The position numbers and the translations under genes are program-made. A stretch of 64,000 bases of DNA. It comes from Homarus americanus. Taxonomy: Eukaryota > Arthropoda > Malacostraca > Decapoda > Nephropidae. The stretch lies in the NCBI RefSeq assembly GCF_018991925.1, contig NW_024732415.1, forward strand, positions 1,866,838 to 1,930,837, written 5' to 3'. The notes below the pieces were generated by a model, which was not told where the DNA came from, made no database searches, and worked only from the letters and a program-made list of their open reading frames with translations. The first letter of the stretch is position 1. The number at the start of each line of letters is the position of its first letter. Shown here in pieces: positions 55,623 to 64,000 of the stretch.

Positions 55623-55870
55623 ACATCGAGGAGATATGTGACTCACCCACGTCCCCACCGTCGGACCTTGAACCCAACATGGGCACTCACTCGGGCACTC
55701 TTTCGGGCACTCACTCGGGCACTCAATCCACCTTCCGCTCCCTCCGTCAGCTGACCAGGGAGGCATTACCCCGGCTCGACCACTACCGTAACCTGGCCAG
55801 TATTATGCATGGTCCAGAGGCGCATCAGAGGCCCACCCTAGATGACCTCCACCAGCCACCTCCCAATAAG
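55623..55870 (+). CDS. NKCC: Na-K-2Cl cotransporter (SLC12, NKCC-type), second coding exon
   Basis: Joins exon 1 in phase (G from exon 1 plus AC gives D33) and ends at a codon boundary before a GTATGG donor (55871). It encodes residues 33-115. Residues 53-68 are four GT(H/L/Q)S repeats from a 12-bp coding repeat (55682-55729). S72 and T77 sit in SLRQLTREALPRLDHYR, in the positions of the regulatory phospho-threonines of NKCC1. P82-R88 is the diagnostic PRxDHYR block and R102-H109 (RPTLDDLH) is the following RPSLxELH block of the SLC12 N-terminal domain. No transmembrane segment is reached. Later exons were not found in the remaining 8 kb. NCC-type transporters share the block, so the NKCC versus NCC split is less certain than SLC12. 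Confidence 0.85.
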
Positions 55871-56288
55871 GTATGGTTGTTTATCTCTCTCTCTCTCTCA
55901 ATATCATTTAAGAGGACAAAGAAAACAGATAATCTCACCTCACTTCAAGGCTCATTATCTCCAGACGCCCGAGAGACCCCTTAGTGTTCTGTAATGTTCT
56001 CTTGGTGAGGAGAGACCGGGTAGGGAGGGGGTGAGACATGAGGAGGAGGATAAACAGACTGGAAAGGGAAGGTGAGATAATGAAGGAAGGACAGATAGAA
56101 AGAAGAGGAGAGATAATGAACGAATAGGACACAGAGAAAGAAAGGGAGATAAGGTAAGAAGAAGAGATAGAGATAATTAAGGAAGGAGAGACTAGAGAGA
56201 AGCAGGTACACAGAACCATCAGTCATTCAACAACAACACAAATGTGGAGACAAAAAAATACGTGATCAGGTTTAATGTGTTGCTGATG
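55871..56288. other. NKCC intron 2, first part
   Basis: CT run at 55892-55908, then purine-rich GGAAGGAGAG DNA at 56000-56205. No exon seen. Confidence 0.5.
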
Positions 56289-56760
56289 GTCCACACCTGT
56301 TGTTGACACACCTTTGACCATACCTGTTGTTGACACACCTACCACAACTGTTGCTGGCCACACTTGCTACCACTCCTGTTGTTGCTGACCCGCAAATATC
56401 CGCTACCAGTACCATACCTTTTGCTGAAGCGACACACCTACCACACCTGTTACTAATACGTCACACATCCCACACCTGTTGCTGGTCCAACAGCATTTCC
56501 TTCCGGTACCATACCTGTTGCGGACGCGACACACCTACCACACCTGTTGCTGACGCGACACACCTACCGCACCTGTTGCTGACGCGACACACCTACCGCA
56601 TCTGTTGCTGACAAACCTACCACCTGTTTCTGATACACACCTGTTGCCAAACCTGTTTATGGTTCGACACATTTGCTACCACACCTGTTTCTGACCCGAG
56701 ACACCTGCTACCACACCTGTTGCTAACCCGACACACCTGCTACCACACCTGTCTCGGTCC
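56289..56760. repeat. Minisatellite ACACCTGTTGCTGAC
   Basis: About 15 copies of a unit of about 30-36 bp combining CACACCTGTTGCTGACGC and GACACACCTACCAC. A middle section has CATACCTTTTGC and CATACCTGTTGC variants. Confidence 0.9.
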
Positions 56761-57140
56761 GTGAGTCATAAAGGTCATATTTTTTGTATCTAAAAGGCAT
56801 CTTATTGACTGTTTTAAATACTACGATAAAGTATAGTGTCCATTATGGTGTTGATAACTGCACCCAGACTACCATGTACTCTTGTTATACAGTGAACCTC
56901 GTGTATATAACAGCATACTGTAACATTTTTCTATGTTTAGCTCATATTCATATTTATGTTTATGTTATTTAATATTAATTTTGTGTATTGTTATTTATTG
57001 TTTGTGTCAGGTTAATAAACTACTGTACAGGTTGTTATTAGTATCGACAACAGTGGCTGGTCTGACTTAACGTATCCAAATGATTCAATGTTCAAGAGAA
57101 CGAGTCGGAACATTTCGTGTCACTCTAGTGAACTACAGTT
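56761..57140. other. AT-rich unique sequence inside the inferred NKCC intron
   Basis: Nothing recognised. Confidence 0.35.
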
Positions 57141-57292
57141 GACCAATCATCATCTTTCCTGAGCTTATAGCCAATGAGAATTCTGTGTTGCCCCATGTAC
57201 AGTAATAATACGTCCCGCACTCACACTCTGAGAGACTCGCCTACATGGATTACTCTTCCCGCTCAGTATCTCTGCCATATAGTGTATCAGGT
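57141..57292 (+). promoter_or_regulatory. Candidate internal promoter with a short first exon
   Basis: Two CCAAT boxes (ACCAATCATC near 57140, GCCAATGAGA near 57171) precede a CGCACTCACACTCTGAGAG stretch and an ATG at 57245. The frame MDYSSRSVSLPYSVS runs 46 bases to a consensus donor ATCAGGTAAGG (GT at 57291), leaving phase 1, the same phase as the end of NKCC exon 1. It lies downstream of NKCC exon 2, so it would be a separate or alternative start. No downstream exon confirms it. Confidence 0.25.
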
Positions 57293-57759
57293 AAGGTAAC
57301 CTCAGCCATTGCTCTAGACCTGAGGGTATTGTCTCAGGTGACTATAGTCTTCCCTGTGGTCACTCCCCGGGCTCCATATTTATATCCTCTACTCTCAACT
57401 GGTTTACTGCCATATGTTATTAAGCTTCACCTTAACTCTTCTTTATAAATTTACTCCGTATTTGTTGTCTTAAATGGTTAGAGTTACTGTTGTTTTGATA
57501 CTTGCTTGTTTGCTTCACCACGTGTACCTCTGTGGAAAGTAGTAATGTTAGAAACACTAGTTTGTTATATAAGCTGACCCTCTTACTGAACCCCAACGGA
57601 CAAAACCCCAGTCTCATATTTACAATATAAAATAAAACACTTTTAAGCTTAGGTTAGGTTAGGTTAGGTTAGTGTTGACAAATGAGAACCCCGTTGGGGT
57701 TTTATCCGGTGACCACATAGACTATACAGGTGATCTTGGGTGCCTTGATCAAGGGCAAG
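57293..57759. other. Unique sequence with a short TTAGG block
   Basis: Four TTAGG units at 57650-57672. No gene. Confidence 0.4.
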
Positions 57760-57905
57760 ATAAATAAGGAGGAGAGGGAGGGGGGGAAGGATAGACAGAG
57801 GCAGATAGAGAGGGAAGCAGGAGTGGAGAGAGAGAGAGAGACGTGTAAGCAGACAGGGAGGGATATTTGGGAAGGAGAGAGACACGGGGTGAGGGAGGGA
57901 GCGGC
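57760..57905. repeat. GA-rich tract
   Basis: GGAGAGGGAGG and GAGAGAGAGAG sequence. Confidence 0.8.
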
Positions 57906-58665
57906 TGAACTTTGATCTTACTCAGAAGAGTATTCATGTCGCGTGACCCGTAACTCACTGATTCATTAGCACACGACATGAGGCAACCTGTCCGAACAGC
58001 GGTGGCAGAGGTGGTTCACGGTGTACCAACAGGTGGTTCAAGGTGTACTAACAGTGATAGCATATCGTAATTGCAATCAATTACTTGCCAAAATAATTGT
58101 AATCAGTTACATAGTCATTGTAATTACCCCATGGCTGTTAATCAAAATAAAAACAGTTTAGACAAACAGCCATATTGACAAAATACGGGTTTAAAACTGT
58201 TACCATGACGACCCGGTGTCAACATGGACGAGTTCCACTGAGGTTATCGCTGACTTGTAGACTATAGTACTGAATCACTTAGGTCAACTCTTCCCAGGTG
58301 TTGGTGGTCGTTTAGTGTGTTTGGTAATAATTCACGTGTTTTGTTCATTATAAAATATACGAGTTTAATCCATTACTGAACTATTGTCCAAGAAACTGGG
58401 TAATAATTTATTTCTCTTCATTGCACAGAAAAGTTTTATTTCTCAAAGTAATTTCATCTACAAACGCCATTATTTTAGTCGATCATTTATATTGTTCTGT
58501 TAAAGATATAATTAGTCTGTATATAAATTAGAGACACAAGTTTTACTACACCTGAGAAACGTGTAATAAATCACTAAACGTTTGGGATAATTACAAGAAC
58601 GTTTGCGCTTACCTGGTTCAGCCTTTCCTAGACTCCCAGGTGTGTTGTTGAGTGAGTGTTATTTT
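57906..58665. other. Unique AT-rich sequence
   Basis: A short 20-bp duplication (AACAGGTGGTTCAAGGTGTA) lies at 58010-58050. No gene. Confidence 0.35.
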
Positions 58666-58692
58666 TGGTGTGTGTGTGTGTGTGTGTGTGTG
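58666..58692. repeat. (GT)n microsatellite
   Basis: A short GT run. Confidence 0.9.
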
Positions 58693-58745
58693 AAGCCAAA
58701 GGGTTGCATTTAGGTGTAGAGCCTTCACGTCACGCACCCAGGAAC

Positions 58746-58796
58746 CCACATACATACATACATACATACATACATACATACATACATACATACATG
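58746..58796. repeat. (CATA)n microsatellite
   Basis: About twelve ACAT units. Confidence 0.95.
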
Positions 58797-58979
58797 CATA
58801 CAGTTAACATAATTATATAGTAGAGTGTTACTTCATATCTGCCTGGTGTTAACACATGACTGACAAACACGAAAGAAGTCAAACAAATCTGATAATGAAG
58901 GTGGTGGAATGAGGACAGCGCCACCCACCCAGCCACTCACTCCTGGCAACTGATCGATACCGTGACGGGCGGATGGCAC

Positions 58980-59150
58980 CGTATGTGGGCGGGTCCGTGC
59001 CTGAGGGGGTGGGTCATGTTGTTATTGCAGGGTGGTGTGGGTGTGGGTGGTTAAGGGTGTGTATGGATAGTTTAGAATGTGTGGGTGTGGATTAAGGGGG
59101 GGTGTGTGGGTGTGGTTGGAGGTGGGTGTACAGATGTGGGCGGATTAACT
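58980..59150. repeat. GGTGTGGGTGTGG low-complexity sequence
   Basis: G/T-rich words GTGGGTGTGGTTGG. Confidence 0.7.
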
Positions 59151-59462
59151 AGTAAGTTTTAAATACTTATAGATCCAGAAACGTTACTTATAGTTCAGAA
59201 ACGTTACTTATAGATCCAGAAACGTTACTTATAGTTCAGAAACGTTACTTATAGATCCAGAAACGTTACTTATAGATCCAGAAACGTTACTTATAGTTCA
59301 GAAACGTTACTTATAGATCCAGAAACGTTACTTATAGATCCAGAAACGTTACTTATAGATCCAGAAACGTTACTTATAGATCCAGAAACGTTACTTATAG
59401 ATCCAGAAACGTTACTTATAGATCCAGAAACGTTACTTATTGTCCCAGAAACGTTACTTAAG
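59151..59462. repeat. 21-bp minisatellite (AGAAACGTTACTTATAG)
   Basis: About fifteen copies of CAGAAACGTTACTTATAGATC, some as a 19-bp variant (ATAGTTCAG). Each unit contains the palindrome AACGTT. Confidence 0.96.
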
Positions 59463-59584
59463 ACACCATCAGGAGACATCAGTGTAGATTTAGAACAATA
59501 TTAACCCCCCCATCACTCCCTATGACTGTGTGTTGACATGGTGGGTTAGTGTGTTTGTTTACTGACACCCTGACGAGTTAGGTG

Positions 59585-59755
59585 GGGGGTAGGGTCCAAG
59601 GGGGTTCAGGAGGTTAAAGGGAGAGTCTTAGGATTCAGGGAGGATTCAGGAGATTAAGGGGAGGTCTTAGGATTCAGGGGAGGGTTCAGGAGATTAAGGA
59701 GAGTCTTAGGATTCAGGGGGAGGGTTCTGAGGGTGAGGGGGGGGGGCAATGGTTC
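59585..59755. repeat. Minisatellite of about 36 bp (GATTCAGGGGAGGGTTCAGG)
   Basis: Four to five copies of AGTCTTAGGATTCAGGG and AGGAGATTAAGG words. Confidence 0.85.
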
Positions 59756-59771
59756 AGGGTTCCAGGGTGTC

Positions 59772-59805
59772 CTTCTTCTTCTTCTTCTTCTTCTTCTTCT
59801 TCTTC
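59772..59805. repeat. (CTT)n microsatellite
   Basis: About eleven CTT units. Confidence 0.95.
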
Positions 59806-59869
59806 ATGACTCGTAAAACTCGTATAGTCAGTCACCTTGTCTTCCTTCCCTCTCTCCCTAACGCCAGTA

Positions 59870-60090
59870 CCTTATAATAGTCACCTCTCTATTGATTCTC
59901 CCTAAACTATTACATCTAATAGCCATCTGTCTGGACGTCAAATAGCTAATAATAGCCACCTATCTATTGGTTCTAGACTCTAAGGTTATAATACCCACTT
60001 GTCTATTGCTGCTTCCTATTTTTTTTTATCTAATAGTCATCTATCTATTGGCTCAGGACATTATATAGAATAGGTCCTTATAATCTAATG
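59870..60090. repeat. Degenerate repeat, TAATAGCCAYCTATCTATTGG
   Basis: Four decayed copies of an approximately 50-bp unit with ATCTATTGG and AATAGYCA. Confidence 0.6.
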
Positions 60091-60277
60091 TGACTATTTT
60101 TCTCCCGACGTAAATTACAAAAATACCTACACTATGGCGACGTCACTTTAGATACTATGTCTGGCTAACACTCGACGGTTTATTCAGCCCAGATACCCTC
60201 GTACAGATGAGGTTAAAACGATAATTTATCTATTAAAATTGCGTTTCTTTGTAGTGTGTGTGTTAAGGTATGACAGA

Positions 60278-60557
60278 GGTTTGATCCCCCGGCAGTGTGA
60301 ATATTGCCTCTGTCTACCCACCAGTAATTGGGAACCTGGATGTTAATCGATTTGCGGATCGTGTTCCTGGGCAATGGTTAGTCAGTGCAGTTGGAGAGTT
60401 GGTTGGTCATCTTGAATTATTCCTCGACACTGGGTCATGCAATTCGTTAACTCCGGGTGTGGTTGTTGTGTTGGCGATAGTTTCTACACCTTAAACAAAT
60501 TCACGCCAAGGTGAGCCTTAGGACCGGCCAACCTGGGACACGAGGGGCAGCCATTAT
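60278..60557 (+). mobile_element. tRNA-derived SINE, copy 3 (5'-truncated)
   Basis: Starts at box B (GGTTTGATCCCCC). The body has CTGTCTACCCACCAGTAATT and ACTGGGTCATGCA, and the copy ends GAGGGGCAGCCATTAT. Confidence 0.85.
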
Positions 60558-60574
60558 CCTGAAGAATTCATCCA

Positions 60575-60903
60575 CGAGACTTCCACTTTAACCCCCAAAC
60601 ATAGACTTTCGCCATGAGACGTCATCTTTAACCACGAGACATTGATTTAACCATGAGACAGCACCTTTAACCCCGAAACACAGACTTTCACCACGAGACG
60701 TCATCTTTAACCTCGAGACATTGGTTTAACTACGAGACAGCATCTTTAACTACGAGACATCGACTTGAACTATGAGACGTCATCTTTAACCACAAGACGT
60801 CATCTTTAACCACGAGACGTTGACTTTAACCACGAGACGTTGACTTTAACTACGAGACGTTGACTTTAACCACGAGACGTTGACTTTAACCATGAGACGT
60901 GAA
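60575..60903. repeat. Minisatellite of about 20 bp (CCACGAGACGTTGACTTTAA)
   Basis: About fifteen copies of ACCACGAGACGTYATCTTTA or the GTTGACTTTA variant. The youngest, most regular units are at the right end. Confidence 0.93.
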
Positions 60904-61456
60904 GGTGATGACATTCCCAGTAACCATCTGACAACACCTTTAACTTATTGCCAAAACGAAGCAAAATTATGAAGTTTATGAGATTTTAACTATTTTGGGG
61001 GGGAATGAAACAAGCTTGGGTGTATTGAGAGCCGTTCAGTGTTGACTTTTTATTTTAGAGTCTGTTGAATATTTGAGGATCAGGGAATTTAATAACTTGT
61101 TGGAATTTCACGAGTTTTCATTGATATTGAGTTAATGGTGGAGATGGTGGAGATGATGGAGGGAAGTTTGTGTTGGTGCTGACCTCCATGTGTGGTGGTG
61201 GTGGTGGAGAGAGTTATTGATCACGTCTGGCCCCGGTATGCAGGGGAGGAGGCGGCTGTGGTGTACCCCACCCAGGACACACCCACCTCTCTCCCTCCCA
61301 CCTACCTCACTCCCTTCCCCCTTCCCTCCCTCCCTCCCTCCACCTGCAGCACCAGTGGGTGGGAGGCGAGCTGGTGTCCAGGAGGCAGTTGATCCTTACC
61401 TGAAGTATGTATTGGTTAAATAATTAATGGTGAGGGAAAGTTTGGTGAAGCTGTGT
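60904..61456. other. Unique sequence, no gene supported
   Basis: A GTG-rich patch at 61187-61207 and a C/T-rich patch at 61285-61340. The frame ERVIDHVWPRYAGEEAAVVYP (61210-61270) is protein-like but unrecognised. Confidence 0.3.
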
Positions 61457-61832
61457 TATCCTGCAGGAGGAGGAAGAGATGAATGAAGTTTTTTGGTCCA
61501 GGAAGACTCTGTGAAGTTAAAAATCAATATCCTGCAGGAGGAGGAAGAGATGAATGAAGTTTTTTGGTCCAGGAAGACTCTGTGAAGTTAAAGATCAATA
61601 TCCTGCAGGAGGAGGAAGAGATGAATGAAGTTTTTTGGTCCAGGAAGACTCTGTGAAGTTAAAAATCAATATCCTGCAGGAGGAGGAAGAGATGAATGAA
61701 GTTTGTTGGTCCAGGAAGACTCTGTGAAGTTAAAAATCAATATCCTGCAGGAGGAGGAAGAGATGAGTGAAGTTTGTTGGTCCAGGAAGACTCTGTGAAG
61801 TTAAAAATCAATATCCTGCAGGAGTGTGAAAC
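61457..61832. repeat. 71-bp minisatellite (TATCCTGCAGGAGGAGG)
   Basis: Five copies, nearly identical, of a 71-bp unit containing CTGCAGGAGGAGGAAGAG, GATGAATGAAGTTTTTTGG and AGACTCTGTGAAGTTAAA. The high identity suggests recent expansion. Confidence 0.96.
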
Positions 61833-62203
61833 ATGCTGAGTATTGAGAGTGAGGTTAAGGACATACTGGTAACAAAATACTGTTAGTAGAGACTCAATGG
61901 TCATACCTAGTAATGAAGGAAAGTATAGTTAAGAACGACTTATAATAAACTAACCTGGGTGGAGAGTTAGGTAAAGAAGAGGTCAAGTTTAGTTAAGAAC
62001 AGCTTACTGAATTCGTCCACCAGTGAATATATTTCGTCTTCTAACCGACACTCGATATTTTTCACCCGTGTTGGCGGACAGATTCTCTTCCTTGAAAATT
62101 TAATCTCGTGTAAGAACTCCTAGATACGTGTTCCAGACTTAATATATATCGTCTTGTGTGTGTGTGTGTAAGGGAAGGTATGTATGCGTGGTGCAATGGC
62201 GAA
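61833..62203. other. Unique sequence
   Basis: Nothing recognised. Confidence 0.35.
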
Positions 62204-62550
62204 TCGTGTAATGGTCAGCATGCTCGCCTCGCAAGTGAGCGGTCCCGGGTTTGATCCCCGGTCAGGGTGAAACTATGGGCAAGTTTCTTTACGCCATTTG
62301 CCTCTGTCTACCCAGCAGTAATTGGGAACCTGGATGTTAATCTATTTGCGGATCGTGTTCTGGGGTAATGGTTAGCCAGTGAGGTTGGTGAGTTGTCCGG
62401 TCTTCTCGGACTATTCCTTGACACTGGGTCATGCAACTCGTTAACTTAGGGTGTGGTTGTTGTGTTGGCGACAGCTACTACACCTTAAACAAAGTCTCGC
62501 CTAGGTGGCCCTTGGGCCGTCCATCCTCGTACACGAGGGGCAACCATTAT
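62204..62550 (+). mobile_element. tRNA-derived SINE, copy 4 (most complete)
   Basis: The tRNA-like head GTGTAATGGTCAGCATGC, TCGCCTCGCAAGTGAGCGG has box B GGTTTGATCCCCGG. The body GCAAGTTTCTTTACGCC to ACTGGGTCATGCAACTCG follows, then the 3' end ACGAGGGGCAACCATTAT. About 347 bp. It has no coding capacity and would rely on a LINE partner; transcription would be by RNA polymerase III from the internal boxes. Confidence 0.9.
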
Positions 62551-62884
62551 GTGTGTACAGTATGTGTGTGTATGTATATGTGTGCAGTATATATGTGTAC
62601 AGTGTGTGTGTGGGTGAACCAGGTGTCAGGAAGTGTGTTATCCAGGTGTCCTAGTGTGTCAACTATGTGTCTTTTAAGTGTCATCCAACGTATCCTCTAG
62701 TGTGTCAAACGTGTCTTAAAATTTAAAGTTTCAACGAGGTGTCTTGAGTGTGTCAGCCAGGTGTGTCAGCCAGGTGTGTCAGGAGGAAGGTGGTGAGGCT
62801 GGAAACATTATCTAGTTAGTCGACAACACGGAAATCTCATTTACCCTCTTCTTCCCTTTATTTCCCTCTATCCTTTTACTCTAC

Positions 62885-62926
<42 letters not shown>
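62885..62926. repeat. (GA)n microsatellite
   Basis: A pure run of about 20 GA units. Confidence 0.96.
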
Positions 62927-62928
<2 letters not shown>

Positions 62929-64000
62929 TTTCGGCTCATTAAAGAAAGAGAATAATTATTTCCCTTCATCTTCAAGCAAAAACAAACATATTCAATCACA
63001 GTTAAAACAAACAATGAAGCAACAAACACCAGTTAACAGTTGAAGGTGTACTCAGACCCTCCAGTGTGTGTGTATGGTTTTGTAGGACGCTAACGTGACT
63101 CGTACATAAGAAGGAAGTAAGGAACACGCACCAGGTATTACCCTAGTCTAGTAAATATAGGAAAATATTAATCTTTACCCAACATATCAAAATTGTCTGT
63201 CTTTGCTCGGGCTAGGTATATACTACGTACATTTGATTGTCACAGTTTGCCCTCCCTGACACGGGTGACCTCCTCCAGTAATTGTTGTAGCGATATTTCA
63301 GCCCGGGAATATATTTGGTTCTTGCCCGGGCCACCAGGAGGTCCGTGGTCAATAGTAATTACTGAGGACACAATCTTGGCACCCATGTAATATGTGTGTA
63401 AAGTTTTAGGTCTAACTGCTTCTGTTTTGGAGTTATGGCCGCAACACACAGACAGACACGACCTTATATTATCATAGATGTATATATACACTCGAATCTA
63501 CTTTGGGTAAATATACCTAAGCTGCAGAAATTCAATATGGCGGCCAGACTGCCTGGACAGAGCTTACTTTGCCAAAGAATAGTTTCTAAATAAGCTTTTT
63601 GAGTGGTTTAGAAGTCTTGTATGAGAAAACCACAGTTGCCATACTGATAACTTGTCCTTAATATTTCAGCAACTGATGTCCAAGTAAATTGAAAGTATCA
63701 TTAATAAAACAACTACACGTTCTAAATTAGCTTAAAGCAATAGTTACGATGTCGACAATGTTAAACATATTTGTCTCTTTTTCGACAAACACAGCCAGTG
63801 ATGGATAAACGTATTTTGTGAAGCTTCCCTGGGCGACGGGCAAACAGTTGTCGCACTGGAACTCAAAGGATGTCAAGGAATAGCACAGGCTAGTGAAGCA
63901 CGAGGCAGCAGCATAACTACAGTTTCCTTACTAAGAAGTATAATGTAACACCCACTGTACCCTCTGACCAGCCACTCCAGCGGAAGGCCCTTCAGATAAC
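62927..64000. other. Mostly unique sequence, possible TE remnant
   Basis: The segment GGAGTTATGGCCGCAACACA followed by GACAGACACGACC (63427-63465) resembles the hydrophobic-free 3' tail words seen in several arthropod transposons (gagttatggc...cagacagac). No coding motif was found. Confidence 0.3.

Noticed and set aside
61190..61423. Third NKCC exon
   Set aside because: The peptide ERVIDHVWPRYAGEE does not resemble the sequence expected before the first SLC12 transmembrane helix.

Overview
The window looks like intergenic and intronic DNA from an arthropod, most probably a decapod crustacean. Three things suggest this: very dense micro- and minisatellites (about half the window by eye), many short (TTAGG)n blocks, which is the arthropod telomere unit, and several LINE and tRNA-SINE families. 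The species cannot be read from the sequence. There is no sign of prokaryotic or organellar DNA. Most long open frames are simply minisatellite arrays with units divisible by 3.

The one protein gene I can identify is on the + strand at 53.9-55.9 kb. Two exons (coding 54497-54593 and 55623-55870) join in phase and encode the first 115 residues of a cation-chloride cotransporter of the NKCC type (SLC12 family). They carry an RFxV SPAK/OSR1-docking motif and the PRxDHYR...RPxLxxLH block. The rest of the gene lies to the right of the window or in sequence I could not recognise. Its 5' region is unusual. A 36-bp minisatellite carrying inverted CCAAT boxes lies about 0.9 kb upstream. A short upstream ORF follows an initiator-like TCAGTC. 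A cluster of TGACGTCA palindromes at roughly 20-bp spacing ends at the start codon. A second possible gene is seen only as a terminal exon (25879-26010, + strand) with an acceptor, a stop and a poly(A) signal.

Mobile elements: six copies or fragments (A-F, between 12.5 and 43.1 kb) belong to one RLE-type non-LTR retrotransposon. In every copy the 3' end abuts a (GTA)n array in the same strand polarity, and three copies have (GTA)n on the 5' side as well. This suggests a retrotransposon that lands in GTA microsatellites. Copy E holds a 635-codon open frame with reverse transcriptase, zinc-knuckle and endonuclease regions, and copy D is nearly identical to it. Other LINE remnants lie at 4.4, 8.4-9.0, 17.0, 50.1-50.6 and 50.7-51.0 kb. 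There are four copies of a tRNA-derived SINE (16.5, 19.9, 60.3, 62.2 kb). A palindromic, MITE-like family with a (TTAGG)n core has copies at about 3.6, 24.9, 33.4, 44.8 and 45.5 kb.

Region by region: 0-12.5 kb holds tandem arrays, polypurine blocks and LINE scraps. 12.5-15.2 kb has two copies of the GTA element. 15.2-24.7 kb is mostly tandem arrays with SINEs, a LINE fragment and GTA copies C and D. 24.8-26.1 kb has a MITE and the terminal exon. 26.3-39 kb is dominated by arrays. 40-43.6 kb has GTA copies E and F and a long (AAT)n array. 43.7-52.5 kb is more unique, with MITEs, LINE scraps and candidate promoters. 52.6-57.3 kb is the NKCC 5' region. 57.3-64 kb is arrays, SINEs and unique DNA.
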